Assembly (NCBI GenBank): GCA_040756055.1
Contig: JBFLZR010000005.1
Span: 62,001-126,000, forward strand
DNA length: 64,000 bases
Direction: 5' to 3'
DNA from: Candidatus Zixiibacteriota bacterium
Lineage (GTDB): Bacteria; Zixibacteria; MSB-5A5; GN15; FEB-12
The notes under the pieces: model-generated
Databases searched by the model: none
Told to the model about the DNA's origin: nothing
Seen by the model: the letters and a program-made list of their open reading frames with translations, nothing else
Program-made: the position numbers and the translations under genes
Shown here: positions 17,882-27,711 of the stretch, in pieces
Numbering within the stretch: the first letter of the stretch is position 1
Layout: each line of letters starts with the position of its first letter

Positions 17882-18861
17882 GCGTGACTTTCGTAAAGGG
17901 CCTGGAGCATTACAGGAAGACCGAGGGGCGTTGCGCGGCTGTCACTATCGGCACGTTCGACGGCATCCATCGCGGACACCAGGAAATTTTCAAAACGCTG
18001 GGCGAGGTGGGTAAGGGGATTGACTGTGACCCCGTTTTGGTGACCTTTAACCCGCATCCCAGAGTAGTCGTCACTCCGGAAGAGATACCGCTGCTTCTGA
18101 CGACGATCAAAGAGAAAGAGAAATTCATTCCGTCGTTTTTTAAGGGGACGGTGCTTGTTTTGGAGTTTAATGAGAAGCTCAAAGAGATGTCAGCTGATGA
18201 TTTCGTCAAGAGTATCCTGATTGATCGGTTGGGAGCCAGAAAGGTGATTGTCGGGTACGACCACGCTTTCGGAAAGAACCGAAGCGGCAGTATCGACAAT
18301 CTCAGAGCCCTCGGCGAGCAGTATGGGTTCGAAGTACAGGTGGTTGAGCCGGTGATGTACGGCGGCAAGCCGATATCATCATCGCGCATAAGGGCCGCCC
18401 TTCGCGACAACGATTATGTCGGCGCCATAGAGATGCTCGGGCATCATTATGGCATTTATGGTGTCGTTGAGCGCGGCATCGGGCTGGGACGTCGCCTGGG
18501 CTATCCGACCGCGAACCTTCGCTACAGCGGCCGCAAACTGCTGCCGAGCGACGGCGTCTACTCGTGTTGGGCCGAGGTTGGCGGCGAGTGCAAGCCCGGG
18601 ATGATGTTTATTGGGACGAATTACTTCAACCCGCAACAGCGCCTTTCGGTCGAAGCCAACCTGTTCGACTTTGATCGCGATATTTACGAGGAAGAAATGA
18701 TGCTCTATCCGAGCGAATATTTGCGGAGCAACCGCAGATTCGATTCGACCGAGAAGCTCAAAGAGCAACTGAAATTGGATAAACAGAATGTTTTAAGTAT
18801 ACTTGAAAAGGAGAGAAAGGATGACAACGAGCAAAGAGCGCAAAGCTCAAATCGTTTCTGA
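17878..18861 (+). CDS. ribF: bifunctional riboflavin kinase / FAD synthetase
   Basis: 327 residues. N-terminal nucleotidyltransferase domain: [43 protein letters not shown]-terminal riboflavin kinase domain from ~190: [28 protein letters not shown]. It makes FMN and then FAD. The start is TTG at 17878 overlapping the truB stop; a GTG two codons later is an alternative. The last ~15 codons run 41 bases into rpsO, an unusually long overlap. Confidence 0.95.
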   Translation: MSVTFVKGLEHYRKTEGRCAAVTIGTFDGIHRGHQEIFKTLGEVGKGIDCDPVLVTFNPHPRVVVTPEEIPLLLTTIKEKEKFIPSFFKGTVLVLEFNEKLKEMSADDFVKSILIDRLGARKVIVGYDHAFGKNRSGSIDNLRALGEQYGFEVQVVEPVMYGGKPISSSRIRAALRDNDYVGAIEMLGHHYGIYGVVERGIGLGRRLGYPTANLRYSGRKLLPSDGVYSCWAEVGGECKPGMMFIGTNYFNPQQRLSVEANLFDFDRDIYEEEMMLYPSEYLRSNRRFDSTEKLKEQLKLDKQNVLSILEKERKDDNEQRAQSSNRF

Positions 18862-19090
18862 ACACCGTCTGCACGACAGCGATACCGGTTCGCCGGAGGT
18901 TCAGATCGCACTATTAACGGAGCGCATCAATTATTTGACCGCTCACATGCAGGAACACAAAAAGGATTTTCACACGCGTCTGGGATTGCTCAAACTGGTG
19001 GGACAGCGTCGCCGACTGCTCGACTATCTCAAGGACCGCGACATCGTCAGTTACCGACAAGTGATTTCCGAGCTCGGCATACGCCGCTAA
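18821..19090 (+). CDS. rpsO: 30S ribosomal protein S15
   Basis: 89 residues, the standard length. S15 motifs: [47 protein letters not shown] 18821 is chosen because it gives the canonical MTTSKERK start and follows an AGGAG site; an upstream in-frame ATG at 18803 would add six basic residues. S15 binds 16S rRNA early in assembly. The gene pairs with pnp as in most bacteria. Confidence 0.97.
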   Translation: MTTSKERKAQIVSEHRLHDSDTGSPEVQIALLTERINYLTAHMQEHKKDFHTRLGLLKLVGQRRRLLDYLKDRDIVSYRQVISELGIRR

Positions 19091-19107
19091 GAAAGCAGGT
19101 CTAATCT

Positions 19108-21228
19108 ATGTCTTATAAGGTTGAGTTTGAACTCGGTGGTCGTACTATGGTCATTGAGACCGGCAAGCTGGCCAAGCAGGCCAACGGCGCCGTAACCGTC
19201 AGATACGGCGATTCAATGATCTTGGCCACCGTCTGCGCGGAAACCGAACCAAAAGAAGGGTTTGATTTTTTCCCTCTCACGGTCGAGTATCGCGAGAAAT
19301 CGTACGCGGCGGGTAAAATTCCCGGCGGCTTTTTCAAACGCGAGGGACGACCGTCTGAAAAAGAAATCCTCTCGGCCCGGATTATCGATCGTACCATCCG
19401 GCCGCTGTTCCCCGATGATTTCAGAGGGGAGACACAATGTATCGCCTACGTGGTCTCGCACGATCAACAGAATGACACCGATATCATGGGCCTGAACGGA
19501 ACATCGGCGGCCATCGCCGTCTCGGATATTCCCATGCAGAAGACCGTGGCCGGTGTTCGGGTGGGGCGCATAAATGGACAACTCGTCGCCAACCCGACAA
19601 TCGAACAGCTCGAGAGCAGCGACATCTATATCACCATGTCCGGCTCCAGGGATGCCATCACCATGGTTGAGGGCGGCGGTCGGGAAATTCCCGAGGACCA
19701 GCTTATTGATGCTCTTATGTTCGGTCACGACCAGATAAGGATGATTGTCGACAAGATCGAAGAGTTGAAGGCGCAGTGCGGTAGGCCGAAGTTCGAGTAC
19801 ACGCCGGTTGCCAAAGATGAGACCCTGGTAGCCAAAGTTAAGGAAATGCTGGGCGATAAACTTGACCGGTTTAACCGAATCGCTGTCAAGGAGGAGCGAA
19901 ACGAACAGAAAAAGAAACTCGCGGCCGAAATAGTGGAAGCTCTCGCCGAAGAGTTTGACGACAGCGAAAAGGATATCAAAGAGATAATCCACGATGTCGA
20001 TTCTGCCACCATGAGAGCCATGATCGTCAACGAGGACAGGCGTATCGACGGTCGCGGTCCGGACGATATCCGTGATCTATCCAGTGAAGTGGGTGTCCTG
20101 CCGCGTGCCCACGGTTCAGCGTTGTTCACGCGAGGACAGACCCAGGCTTTGGTTGCGGTCACGCTCGGCACCAAGATCGATGAGCAACGGCTCGATGAAC
20201 TAGAAGGTGAGTCCACCAAGAGCTATATGCTGCACTACAATTTCCCGCCGTTTTCTACGGGCGAAACCAAGCCCATCAGGGGGACAAGCCGGCGTGAGAT
20301 CGGTCACGGCGCATTAGCCGAACGGGCGCTCTTCCCGGTTATTCCCGCTGAAGACGGTTTCCCGTACACCATCCGCATCGTGTCGGACATCCTGGAGTCC
20401 AACGGCTCCTCGTCGATGGCCTCAGTTTGCGGCGGCTCGCTCTCACTGATGGATGCCGGCGTACCGATTAAATCCGCTGTCGGCGGCATCGCTATGGGTC
20501 TTATCAAGCAGGATGAGAAAGTGATTATCCTTACCGATATCCTCGGCGATGAAGATCATTTCGGCGATATGGACTTCAAGGTCACCGGCACCGCTGAAGG
20601 CGTCACCGCCATTCAGATGGATATCAAAATCACCGGTCTGGATATCGAGATCATGCGCCAGGCCCTTGACAAGGCCAGAATCGCACGCTTGAAAATCATC
20701 GAGCATATGACCACGACCCTCCCGACCCATCGCGCGCAGCTCTCCGACTATGCCCCGAGAATAATAACCATCAAGATTCCGGTCTCCAAGATCGGAGAGG
20801 TGATTGGCCCCGGAGGCAAGATGATCCGCGCTATTATCGAAGAAACCGGCGCCAAGATCGATATCGAAGACGATGGCACGGTGCTGATTGCGTCTGTTGA
20901 TGGTGAGGCCGGTCGTCGCGCCAAAGAGAGAATCGAAGCCCTGGTCGAAGAAGCTGAGATCGGCAAGACCTACGATGGCGTGGTTCGCCGTATCACCAAT
21001 TTCGGCGCCTTCGTCGAAATAATTCCGGGCACCGATGGACTGGTTCACATCTCGGAACTTGATGTCGGTCGGGTTAACAGAGTCGAGGACGTCTGCAAAG
21101 TCGGAGACCGCATGCAAGTCAAGGTCATCGATATCGACGGTGACGGCAAGGTGCGGCTTTCCCGGAAGGCTTTGCTGACGGGCGGCTCCGATAATAACCG
21201 CAATTCTCAGAGGTCGAGACAACGTTAA
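19108..21228 (+). CDS. pnp: polyribonucleotide nucleotidyltransferase (PNPase)
   Basis: 706 residues with both RNase PH-like domains (catalytic second domain with FSTGETKPIRGTSRREIGHG, LESNGSSSMASVCGG, SDILGDEDHFGDMDFKV), a KH domain at ~550-610 (IGEVIGPGGKMIRAI) and an S1 domain at ~620-690 (YDGVVRRITNFGAFVEI). It carries out phosphorolytic 3'-5' mRNA decay. It lies 17 bases after rpsO, and its stop overlaps the next start by one base. Confidence 0.97.
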   Translation: MSYKVEFELGGRTMVIETGKLAKQANGAVTVRYGDSMILATVCAETEPKEGFDFFPLTVEYREKSYAAGKIPGGFFKREGRPSEKEILSARIIDRTIRPLFPDDFRGETQCIAYVVSHDQQNDTDIMGLNGTSAAIAVSDIPMQKTVAGVRVGRINGQLVANPTIEQLESSDIYITMSGSRDAITMVEGGGREIPEDQLIDALMFGHDQIRMIVDKIEELKAQCGRPKFEYTPVAKDETLVAKVKEMLGDKLDRFNRIAVKEERNEQKKKLAAEIVEALAEEFDDSEKDIKEIIHDVDSATMRAMIVNEDRRIDGRGPDDIRDLSSEVGVLPRAHGSALFTRGQTQALVAVTLGTKIDEQRLDELEGESTKSYMLHYNFPPFSTGETKPIRGTSRREIGHGALAERALFPVIPAEDGFPYTIRIVSDILESNGSSSMASVCGGSLSLMDAGVPIKSAVGGIAMGLIKQDEKVIILTDILGDEDHFGDMDFKVTGTAEGVTAIQMDIKITGLDIEIMRQALDKARIARLKIIEHMTTTLPTHRAQLSDYAPRIITIKIPVSKIGEVIGPGGKMIRAIIEETGAKIDIEDDGTVLIASVDGEAGRRAKERIEALVEEAEIGKTYDGVVRRITNFGAFVEIIPGTDGLVHISELDVGRVNRVEDVCKVGDRMQVKVIDIDGDGKVRLSRKALLTGGSDNNRNSQRSRQR

Positions 21229-22508
21229 TGACCACACGTTCCACTACAGCCGGAGGCGGACTGTATCGGAAAACGACATTGAAGAACGGATTGAGGGTAA
21301 TAACCGAGAGGATACCCTCAGTTCGTTCTATTTCATTGGGAGTCTGGGCCGATGTTGGTTCGCGCAATGAATCTAAAGCCGAAAACGGCCTGAGTCATCT
21401 CATCGAACACATGGTGTTCAAAGGCACTAAGAATCGAACGGCCAAAGAGATTGCCTCCTCGCTTGAATCTATCGGCGGTTCCCTCAACGCTTTTACCTCC
21501 AAAGAACAGACCTGTTTCACTGCCCGTATTCTCGATGAACATCTGGATATCGGCGTGGATGTTCTCGCCGACCTTGCCTGCCACGCCAGGTTCACCCCGC
21601 ATAATTTGGCACGCGAGAAACAGGTGGTTTACGAGGAGATCAAGGAAAGCAAAGACACACCATCGGATTACATCCACGATATCTTCGCCGAGGCCTACTG
21701 GGGCGACCATCCCTTGGGCCGTCCGATACTCGGAGAAGTCGAGACTCTCGCCCCGGTGCGAAGGTCGGCAATTATGGGATATCTGCACAAAAACTACCGC
21801 GCCGGTTCGGTGGTTATAGCTGCCGCCGGCTCGGTTTCTCATGATAAGCTGGTACGGTTGGTAAAAGAGAAGTTCGATTTTCCCAATGGCTCGGCTCAGG
21901 CGTATGAGACCGCAAAAAGGTCGACCGATCGAACTGTCGTCGCTCAGCCCGATGATAACCAGCAGATTCACATTTGTCTGGGTTTCCCCAGTGTTAAATA
22001 TGACGCCAGGGAAAAGATGGCGGTTCTCGCTCTTCAGTCATATCTCGGTGGCGGGATGTCTTCGGTCCTCTTCCAGAAGATCAGGGAAGAAAAAGGACTG
22101 GCATACACCGTGTACACTTTCAATGAATTCTATCGCGACGCCGGACAGTTCGGCGCATACATGAGTGCTGACAAAAAGAATCTGGCGGCGTGCATTCAGA
22201 TAACCCTCAAAGAACTCACTCGCACGACGAGGAAACGCCTGGATACAAAACAGCTCGACCAGATTAAAGCGCAGCTCAAAGGTCAGTTGACTCTCGGCAT
22301 GGAGTCAACCTACAGCCGAATGAATCGACTTGCCCGTCAGGAATTAATGCTGGGAAGTTATATACCCGTCAGGAAATCTCTGAGAGAAATCGACCGCGTA
22401 ACCCCTCAGCAGGTACTCGAACAGGCCAACAAGACTTTCGACAACTCGCAAATAGCCATAGCTGTACTCGGGATTGAAGATAAGAGTGCTATTGAGAATG
22501 CCCTCTGA
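21228..22508 (+). CDS. M16-family zinc peptidase (pitrilysin/MPP-like)
   Basis: 426 residues. The inverted zinc motif HLIEH (HxxEH) is at His57/Glu60/His61, with a downstream EEIKESKD segment near 137 carrying the third ligand. A typical ITERIPSVRSISLGVW strand precedes it, and the non-catalytic half carries LGGGMSSVLFQKIREEKGLAY. There is no signal peptide, so it is likely cytoplasmic, like the YmxG/PepR proteins commonly encoded after pnp. Substrate unknown, probably unfolded peptides. Confidence 0.92.
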   Translation: MTTRSTTAGGGLYRKTTLKNGLRVITERIPSVRSISLGVWADVGSRNESKAENGLSHLIEHMVFKGTKNRTAKEIASSLESIGGSLNAFTSKEQTCFTARILDEHLDIGVDVLADLACHARFTPHNLAREKQVVYEEIKESKDTPSDYIHDIFAEAYWGDHPLGRPILGEVETLAPVRRSAIMGYLHKNYRAGSVVIAAAGSVSHDKLVRLVKEKFDFPNGSAQAYETAKRSTDRTVVAQPDDNQQIHICLGFPSVKYDAREKMAVLALQSYLGGGMSSVLFQKIREEKGLAYTVYTFNEFYRDAGQFGAYMSADKKNLAACIQITLKELTRTTRKRLDTKQLDQIKAQLKGQLTLGMESTYSRMNRLARQELMLGSYIPVRKSLREIDRVTPQQVLEQANKTFDNSQIAIAVLGIEDKSAIENAL

Positions 22509-23295
22509 TTCTGAAACAGACAATGAAGAGCGTACGATAATACGCCATGAACCAACTCTGGCGTTTCACAAAATAATGCCGGGTTTCAGCTACGGCTCGA
22601 CCAATTTCTCACCGCGCAGACTGGACAGGCTCCTGCATTTTCTCATCCATAACGGTTTTCGCTTCGATGACAACAACGGGGGAGAAGCGGGGAGCACCTT
22701 CGTAAGACTGACGTTCGATGACGGTTACAGCCATCTCTCTGAATTCCTCCCACCACTCATCGACAAGTACGGTTTAAGGCCGATTGTTTTTGTCCCCACG
22801 GCTTACATAGGCAAGAGCAACAAATGGGACTACAGCTTTATCTTCCGGGATACCCCGCACCTGGACACAAATGCCATAAGAGAGTTGGCTCAAATGGGTG
22901 TCACCTTCGGCAGTCACGGCCACAGTCATCGGCCCCTAACTTCCCTTACCGACGCAAAACTAAAGGAGGAACTGTCATCCTCAAAAGCAGTCCTTGAAGA
23001 TGCATTACAGGTAGCGGTCGAAAGTATAAGCTACCCGTTCGGGCGCTTCAATCGGAGGGTTATTGACACCGCCTGCGAGTCCGGCTACAACAGTGGCTAC
23101 ACCATGAATTTCCCCACAGAAAATGACAGTCAGATGGCAGAGGGCAGGTTCGCGGTGTATTTTTATGACACTCCCTTTACGGTTCGTCAAAAGCTAGGCT
23201 GTGGGGGGCTTTATCGCCTGGAGCAGGTCAAAGCCAACATTAGCAATCGGCTCTCATATGGTACCGGGCTGTATCGGTTTTTGAGTCGACAGTAA
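22498..23295 (+). CDS. polysaccharide deacetylase-like (NodB fold) protein
   Basis: 265 residues from ATG 22498. NodB-homology motifs are clear: LTFDDGYSHL (catalytic Asp and metal Asp), SHGHSHRPL (metal His pair) and SYPFGRFN. There is no signal peptide, unlike secreted chitin/peptidoglycan deacetylases, so a cytoplasmic sugar-intermediate substrate is possible. It overlaps the M16 gene by 11 bases. A TTG at 22474 would add eight residues but has no better ribosome site. Confidence 0.85.
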   Translation: MPSDSETDNEERTIIRHEPTLAFHKIMPGFSYGSTNFSPRRLDRLLHFLIHNGFRFDDNNGGEAGSTFVRLTFDDGYSHLSEFLPPLIDKYGLRPIVFVPTAYIGKSNKWDYSFIFRDTPHLDTNAIRELAQMGVTFGSHGHSHRPLTSLTDAKLKEELSSSKAVLEDALQVAVESISYPFGRFNRRVIDTACESGYNSGYTMNFPTENDSQMAEGRFAVYFYDTPFTVRQKLGCGGLYRLEQVKANISNRLSYGTGLYRFLSRQ

Positions 23296-23324
23296 GGTCA
23301 CATCGTGTCAGAGGGCATAAAATC

Positions 23325-23352
23325 TTGCGTTTTTGTCTATTTTTGCTATTAT
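23325..23352 (+). promoter_or_regulatory. candidate sigma70-type promoter for leuS
   Basis: TTGCGT at 23325-23330, a 16-base spacer, then TATTAT at 23347-23352, in an A+T-rich gap 32 bases before the leuS ATG. Confidence 0.4.
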
Positions 23353-23384
23353 TTCGACTTAATAATTTCCGACAGGGTTAAAAT

Positions 23385-25874
23385 ATGACAGTGAAACTGG
23401 ATAAATACAATTTCAAGGAAATCGAAAGCCACTGGCAGCGTGTCTGGGAAGAAACCGGTTTGCACCGGGCGCCGGAACAGCCGGACGCTAAAAACAAATT
23501 CTACATGCTGGTTATGTTCGCCTATCCATCGGGCGACATCCACATGGGCCACTTTCGCAACTACATAATCGGCGATGCTGTCGCGAGACACCAGATGATG
23601 CTGGGCAAGGACATCCTGCACCCATTCGGATGGGATGCTTTCGGATTACCCGCCGAAAGAGCCGCCATCCAGCGCAATATCCACCCCCAGGACTGGACTC
23701 TCCAGAATATCGCCGTTTCCCGGGCCACCCTTCAGAAGGTAGGCATTTCTTTCGATTGGTCGCGCGAGGTGACCTCGTGCCTTCCGGATTACTACAAATG
23801 GACACAGTGGATGTTTATACAGCTGTTCAAAAACAAGCTCGCCTACCGCAAGCGTGGCTTTGTAAACTGGTGTCCCGAAGACAAAACCGTGCTCGCGAAC
23901 GAGCAGGTTAAAGACGGCAAATGCGAACGTTGTCACACACCGGTGGTAAAGAAAGACCAGGAACAGTGGTATTTCAAAATCACCGATTACGCCGATCGCC
24001 TCGTTGACGACCTTGATAGCCTCCCGGGTTGGCCGGATAACGTTAAAACGATGCAGAAAGAGTGGATTGGGCGCTCCTATGGCGCGGAGATAGATTTCAC
24101 GATCGAAGAAACCGGCGAAAGACTCCCGGTCTTTACGACCCGCCCCGACACAATCTACGGTGTCACGTTCATGGCAATAGCGCCCGAAGCTGAAATAGTG
24201 GATAGACTGAATTTGAAGGGCGAGTATAAGCAAAAGGTCGACGAATACCGCCAGAAGGCCATGGCGCGAACGGATATTGAAAGGGCAACCGCCACCGAAG
24301 ACAAAGACGGTGTCTTCACCGGAAAATACGCTATCAATCCGTTCAACGGTGAGAGAATTCAGTTGTGGGTGGCCGACTATGTTCTGGCGGGCTATGGTAC
24401 GGGAGCCGTTATGGCAGTACCGGCCCACGATACCCGCGATTTCGCGTTCGCCAAACAATACGGAATTCCTATTAAAGTGGTGATTCATCCGGATGAGCGC
24501 ACCTCTCTGGATGTCAATAAGATGGATGATGCTTTCGTCGAGTATGGCCCGATGGTCAATTCGGAGCATTTTGATGGCCTGATTGGGCAGGAAGCGATTC
24601 GGACTGTCACCGAGTACGCCGCCGACAATGGATTTGGCCGCGCCAAAGTGAACTACAAGCTCAAAGACTGGTCCATATCGCGTCAACGCTACTGGGGCTG
24701 CCCGATCCCGATAATCCATTGCCCGACGTGTGGCGAAGTTCCTGTCCCCGTTTCAGATCTGCCGGTCGAGCTCCCCAAAGTGGAGAACTATACGCCAAAA
24801 GGCCGCTCACCCCTGGCTGATGTACCTGAATTTATGAATGTGAAATGTCCCCAGTGCGGGGGAGAAGCACAGAGAGATCCCGATACGATGGATACGTTCG
24901 TCTGTTCCTCCTGGTACTATTTGCGCTATATTGACCCGCACAATGCGCGTGAGCCGTTTGACAAAGACAAGGCAAGCGCCTGGATGCCAATTGACCTTTA
25001 TATTGGCGGAATCACCCACGCCACCGGACATCTGATCTATTTCAGGTTTTTCCACAAGTTCCTGCGGGACATCGGCTGGGTAAAAACCGCCGAGCCGGCG
25101 ACTCGTCTTTTCAACCATGGCATGGTCATGGATTCTCACGGCGAGGTCATGTCCAAATCAAAAGGCAATGTGGTTTCTCCAATCGCGCTGGTTGATACTC
25201 GTGGAGTCGATGTTACCCGTCTTGGGATGTTCTTCACGGCGCCATCGGAAAAAGAAGTTCTCTGGAGTGACGACACCTTGACCGGGGTCGAGAAATTCGC
25301 GCTGAATAAGTTCTACCCGATGATCTCGAGTTATTCCGGTTCGCCGCTGGACTTAAAGCAATACTTTAAGCGCGGGGATCTCGATGATGCCGAATGGGCG
25401 CTGTATATCAAGTTGAATCAGACAATCAAAAAAGTCAGCGAGTCCTTCGAAAGGCTTCAATTCAATACTGCCATCGCCGCCCTGATGGAACTCACCAGGG
25501 ACTTCGAGCCGGATAGTATCAAGGATGCCCGGTTGAAAGACTATGTAATACTTAAGGCTGTTCAGTTGGCCGCGCCAATGATACCGCACATGGCCGAACA
25601 AATGTGGCATACGGCCGGATTCAGCGATTCGGTCTTTAAATCCGCATGGCCGCAGCACGATCCTGAGGCTATCGTTGGCGACAGTATAGAGATTGCGGTT
25701 CAGGTCAACGGAAAGCTCCGGGATTCTGTGATGGTGCCGGCCGACGCGAGCCAGGAGACGGTGGAGAAAGCGGCTTTTGAAAGCCAGAAAGTGCTTAATT
25801 TTACCGATGGCAAGCAGATTGTCAAAAAGATCTACGTTAAGGGTAGAATCCTTAATATTGTGGTCAAAGGCTAA
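23385..25874 (+). CDS. leuS: leucyl-tRNA synthetase
   Basis: 829 residues, normal for bacterial LeuRS. The HIGH-type motif is in YPSGDIHMGHFRNY (~46-59) and the KMSKS motif reads VMSKSKGN (~587). The CP1 editing domain (~220-420) contains TRPDTIYGVTFM and GTGAVMAVPAHDTRD. Cys pairs CPTCGE and CPQCGG lie near 447 and 488. It charges tRNA-Leu and edits mischarged products. It appears to be transcribed from its own promoter. Confidence 0.97.
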   Translation: MTVKLDKYNFKEIESHWQRVWEETGLHRAPEQPDAKNKFYMLVMFAYPSGDIHMGHFRNYIIGDAVARHQMMLGKDILHPFGWDAFGLPAERAAIQRNIHPQDWTLQNIAVSRATLQKVGISFDWSREVTSCLPDYYKWTQWMFIQLFKNKLAYRKRGFVNWCPEDKTVLANEQVKDGKCERCHTPVVKKDQEQWYFKITDYADRLVDDLDSLPGWPDNVKTMQKEWIGRSYGAEIDFTIEETGERLPVFTTRPDTIYGVTFMAIAPEAEIVDRLNLKGEYKQKVDEYRQKAMARTDIERATATEDKDGVFTGKYAINPFNGERIQLWVADYVLAGYGTGAVMAVPAHDTRDFAFAKQYGIPIKVVIHPDERTSLDVNKMDDAFVEYGPMVNSEHFDGLIGQEAIRTVTEYAADNGFGRAKVNYKLKDWSISRQRYWGCPIPIIHCPTCGEVPVPVSDLPVELPKVENYTPKGRSPLADVPEFMNVKCPQCGGEAQRDPDTMDTFVCSSWYYLRYIDPHNAREPFDKDKASAWMPIDLYIGGITHATGHLIYFRFFHKFLRDIGWVKTAEPATRLFNHGMVMDSHGEVMSKSKGNVVSPIALVDTRGVDVTRLGMFFTAPSEKEVLWSDDTLTGVEKFALNKFYPMISSYSGSPLDLKQYFKRGDLDDAEWALYIKLNQTIKKVSESFERLQFNTAIAALMELTRDFEPDSIKDARLKDYVILKAVQLAAPMIPHMAEQMWHTAGFSDSVFKSAWPQHDPEAIVGDSIEIAVQVNGKLRDSVMVPADASQETVEKAAFESQKVLNFTDGKQIVKKIYVKGRILNIVVKG

Positions 25875-25895
25875 AGATATGAGCGGTTTGCTATA

Positions 25896-25924
25896 TTGGC
25901 TTCATGTGGTAGTTAACATAATAT
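25896..25924 (+). promoter_or_regulatory. candidate promoter for the glycosyltransferase gene
   Basis: TTGGCT at 25896-25901, 17-base spacer, TAATAT at 25919-25924, 28 bases before the ATG at 25953. Confidence 0.4.
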
Positions 25925-25952
25925 ATCTTATGGGACGCTATTCGGCTGAATC

Positions 25953-26642
25953 ATGAAGCTCTCAATTGTCATACCGGTTTATAATGAGCTCTCCACTATC
26001 GAAGAGATTGTGTCTCGAGTAAAAGCAGCCCCAGTTCAGGACAAGGAAATCATTCTCGTCGATGATTTCTCCACCGACGGCACTCGGGAGCTTCTCGAAA
26101 ACAAACTTCGTGATCAGGTCGATCAGATAATTTACCAGCCGCAGAATTTCGGTAAAGGTTATGCCCTGAAGACCGGATTTCAGCACGCCACGGGAGATAT
26201 TGTGATAGTCCAGGACGCGGACCTCGAATATGACCCCAACGAATACCCTGCCATGATAATGCCTATTGTTGATGATAAAGCTGATGTCGTGTATGGCTCC
26301 CGCTTTCAGGGCGGCGCGCCGCACCGGGTCGTGTATTTCTGGCATTACATCGGCAACCGTCTTTTGACCCTACTGTCCAACATGTTCACGAACATTAACT
26401 TGACTGACATGGAGACCTGTTATAAGGCTTTTCGCCGCGAGTTGATACAATCGATAGATATCGAAGAAAACCGGTTCGGATTTGAGCCGGAAATCACTGC
26501 CAAGGTGGCCAGACGTCGCGCCAGAATATATGAAATTGGGATATCGTACTACGGCCGTACTTATAATGAAGGTAAGAAAATTGGCTGGAAAGACGGTGTC
26601 AAAGCGATCTGGTGTATTCTCAAGTATAATCTGTTCCGCTGA
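25953..26642 (+). CDS. family 2 glycosyltransferase (dolichyl-phosphate mannose synthase-like)
   Basis: 229 residues of GT-A fold without C-terminal membrane helices. Features: [10 protein letters not shown] start, [39 protein letters not shown] (DxD metal/nucleotide site), VYGSRF, and a late [11 protein letters not shown] segment. Such enzymes move a sugar from a nucleotide donor to a polyprenyl phosphate or similar lipid. It converges on a sugar-nucleotide epimerase gene six bases away, so both may serve surface-glycan synthesis. Confidence 0.88.
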   Translation: MKLSIVIPVYNELSTIEEIVSRVKAAPVQDKEIILVDDFSTDGTRELLENKLRDQVDQIIYQPQNFGKGYALKTGFQHATGDIVIVQDADLEYDPNEYPAMIMPIVDDKADVVYGSRFQGGAPHRVVYFWHYIGNRLLTLLSNMFTNINLTDMETCYKAFRRELIQSIDIEENRFGFEPEITAKVARRRARIYEIGISYYGRTYNEGKKIGWKDGVKAIWCILKYNLFR

Positions 26643-26648
26643 ATTAAA

Positions 26649-27623
26649 TCAGGCCCAACCTCGCTTTAGCAAATCACGTCGCTGAGCCTCATATATTCTT
26701 CGACTTTTCATAACTTTCAGATACCACTCGATATTCCGCTCGAGGCCTTCTTCAAGTGATACTTTAGGTCGGTAGCCAAGGAGCTTTCCGGCCCGCGAAA
26801 TATCAGCTACAAAAGTCGATATCTCGCCGGTTCGCTTGTCGTCTATGCTGATTTCTGATTTTGAGTCGAGATTATCGATAATAATCCGGGCAACATCAAC
26901 GATCTTTGCCCCTTTGCCGGCTGTGATATTGAGAGTATTTGGCGCTATTCGATCGAATTTGCGGACAATCCGATTGAAACCGTCGATAGCGTCATCGGTG
27001 TGGGTAAAGTCGAGTTTCTTCTCTTTTCCGAATATGTTTATGGTCCGATTTCGCCGGGCATAATAGATAAACAGCGGCACGGCCCGCTCCGAGACATCAA
27101 AACGCCCATAAACATTAGACAACCGTACTATTACCGGAACGATTCCGTAACACTCATGGTACGAGTGAATCAGAGCTTCTGAGGCGAATTTCGATGCCGT
27201 GTAGGGCGACTTTATGCGGGTTACGTGTGTCGAGTCTTCCCGGCGCTTATCGTCAACCTTCGATTCTCCGTAAACCTCCCGCGAGGAGGCGAAAATGAAC
27301 CTCTTTACGCTGTTGTGCCGGGCGTACTCGAGGATATTGTGGGTCATCACATAGTTATCGAGAGCTTTCTGTGGGTCGACCACCAGGTCGTGGACGCGGG
27401 CGTTTGACGCCAGGTGAATGATAAGGTCTGGTTTAAGGCGCAAGCGCAAATTAGACAGTGGCTTGCGAAGGTCGCGAAAAATGGTTTTCCGATCGATGCC
27501 GACATCCCACAAAGAGCGACGAATGTCCAGCGGTAGCACATAGTAGCCTTGAGACGAGAGGCTTTGTACCAGAGCAGTCCCGACCGTACCGGATGATCCT
27601 GTAACCATTATAGTCTTTAGCAT
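26649..27623 (-). CDS. NAD-dependent sugar epimerase/dehydratase
   Basis: 324 residues of the extended short-chain dehydrogenase type. NAD-binding TGSSGTVG at the N-terminus, LIHLASNARV, FASSREVYG, the active-site YTASK (YxxxK), and RLSNVYGRFD. A UDP-glucose 4-epimerase-like reaction is the likeliest, but 4,6-dehydratases share these motifs. It probably makes a nucleotide sugar for envelope glycans. Confidence 0.85.
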   Translation of the reverse strand: MLKTIMVTGSSGTVGTALVQSLSSQGYYVLPLDIRRSLWDVGIDRKTIFRDLRKPLSNLRLRLKPDLIIHLASNARVHDLVVDPQKALDNYVMTHNILEYARHNSVKRFIFASSREVYGESKVDDKRREDSTHVTRIKSPYTASKFASEALIHSYHECYGIVPVIVRLSNVYGRFDVSERAVPLFIYYARRNRTINIFGKEKKLDFTHTDDAIDGFNRIVRKFDRIAPNTLNITAGKGAKIVDVARIIIDNLDSKSEISIDDKRTGEISTFVADISRAGKLLGYRPKVSLEEGLERNIEWYLKVMKSRRIYEAQRRDLLKRGWA

Positions 27624-27711
27624 GTGCTGACGCGATCCCTTCGTGAATTCAGATAGGTCATGCCGTCAAGGACTCCAATATACAGGGAAATCGGCTGATT
27701 CAGAAGAAAAT

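Noticed and set aside
20443-21237. 264-codon open frame antisense to pnp
   Set aside because: Shadow of the conserved PNPase coding strand; no motif and no promoter.
23646-24719. 357-codon open frame antisense to leuS
   Set aside because: Lies wholly within leuS on the other strand, has no ribosome site or recognisable motif, and is a codon-bias shadow.
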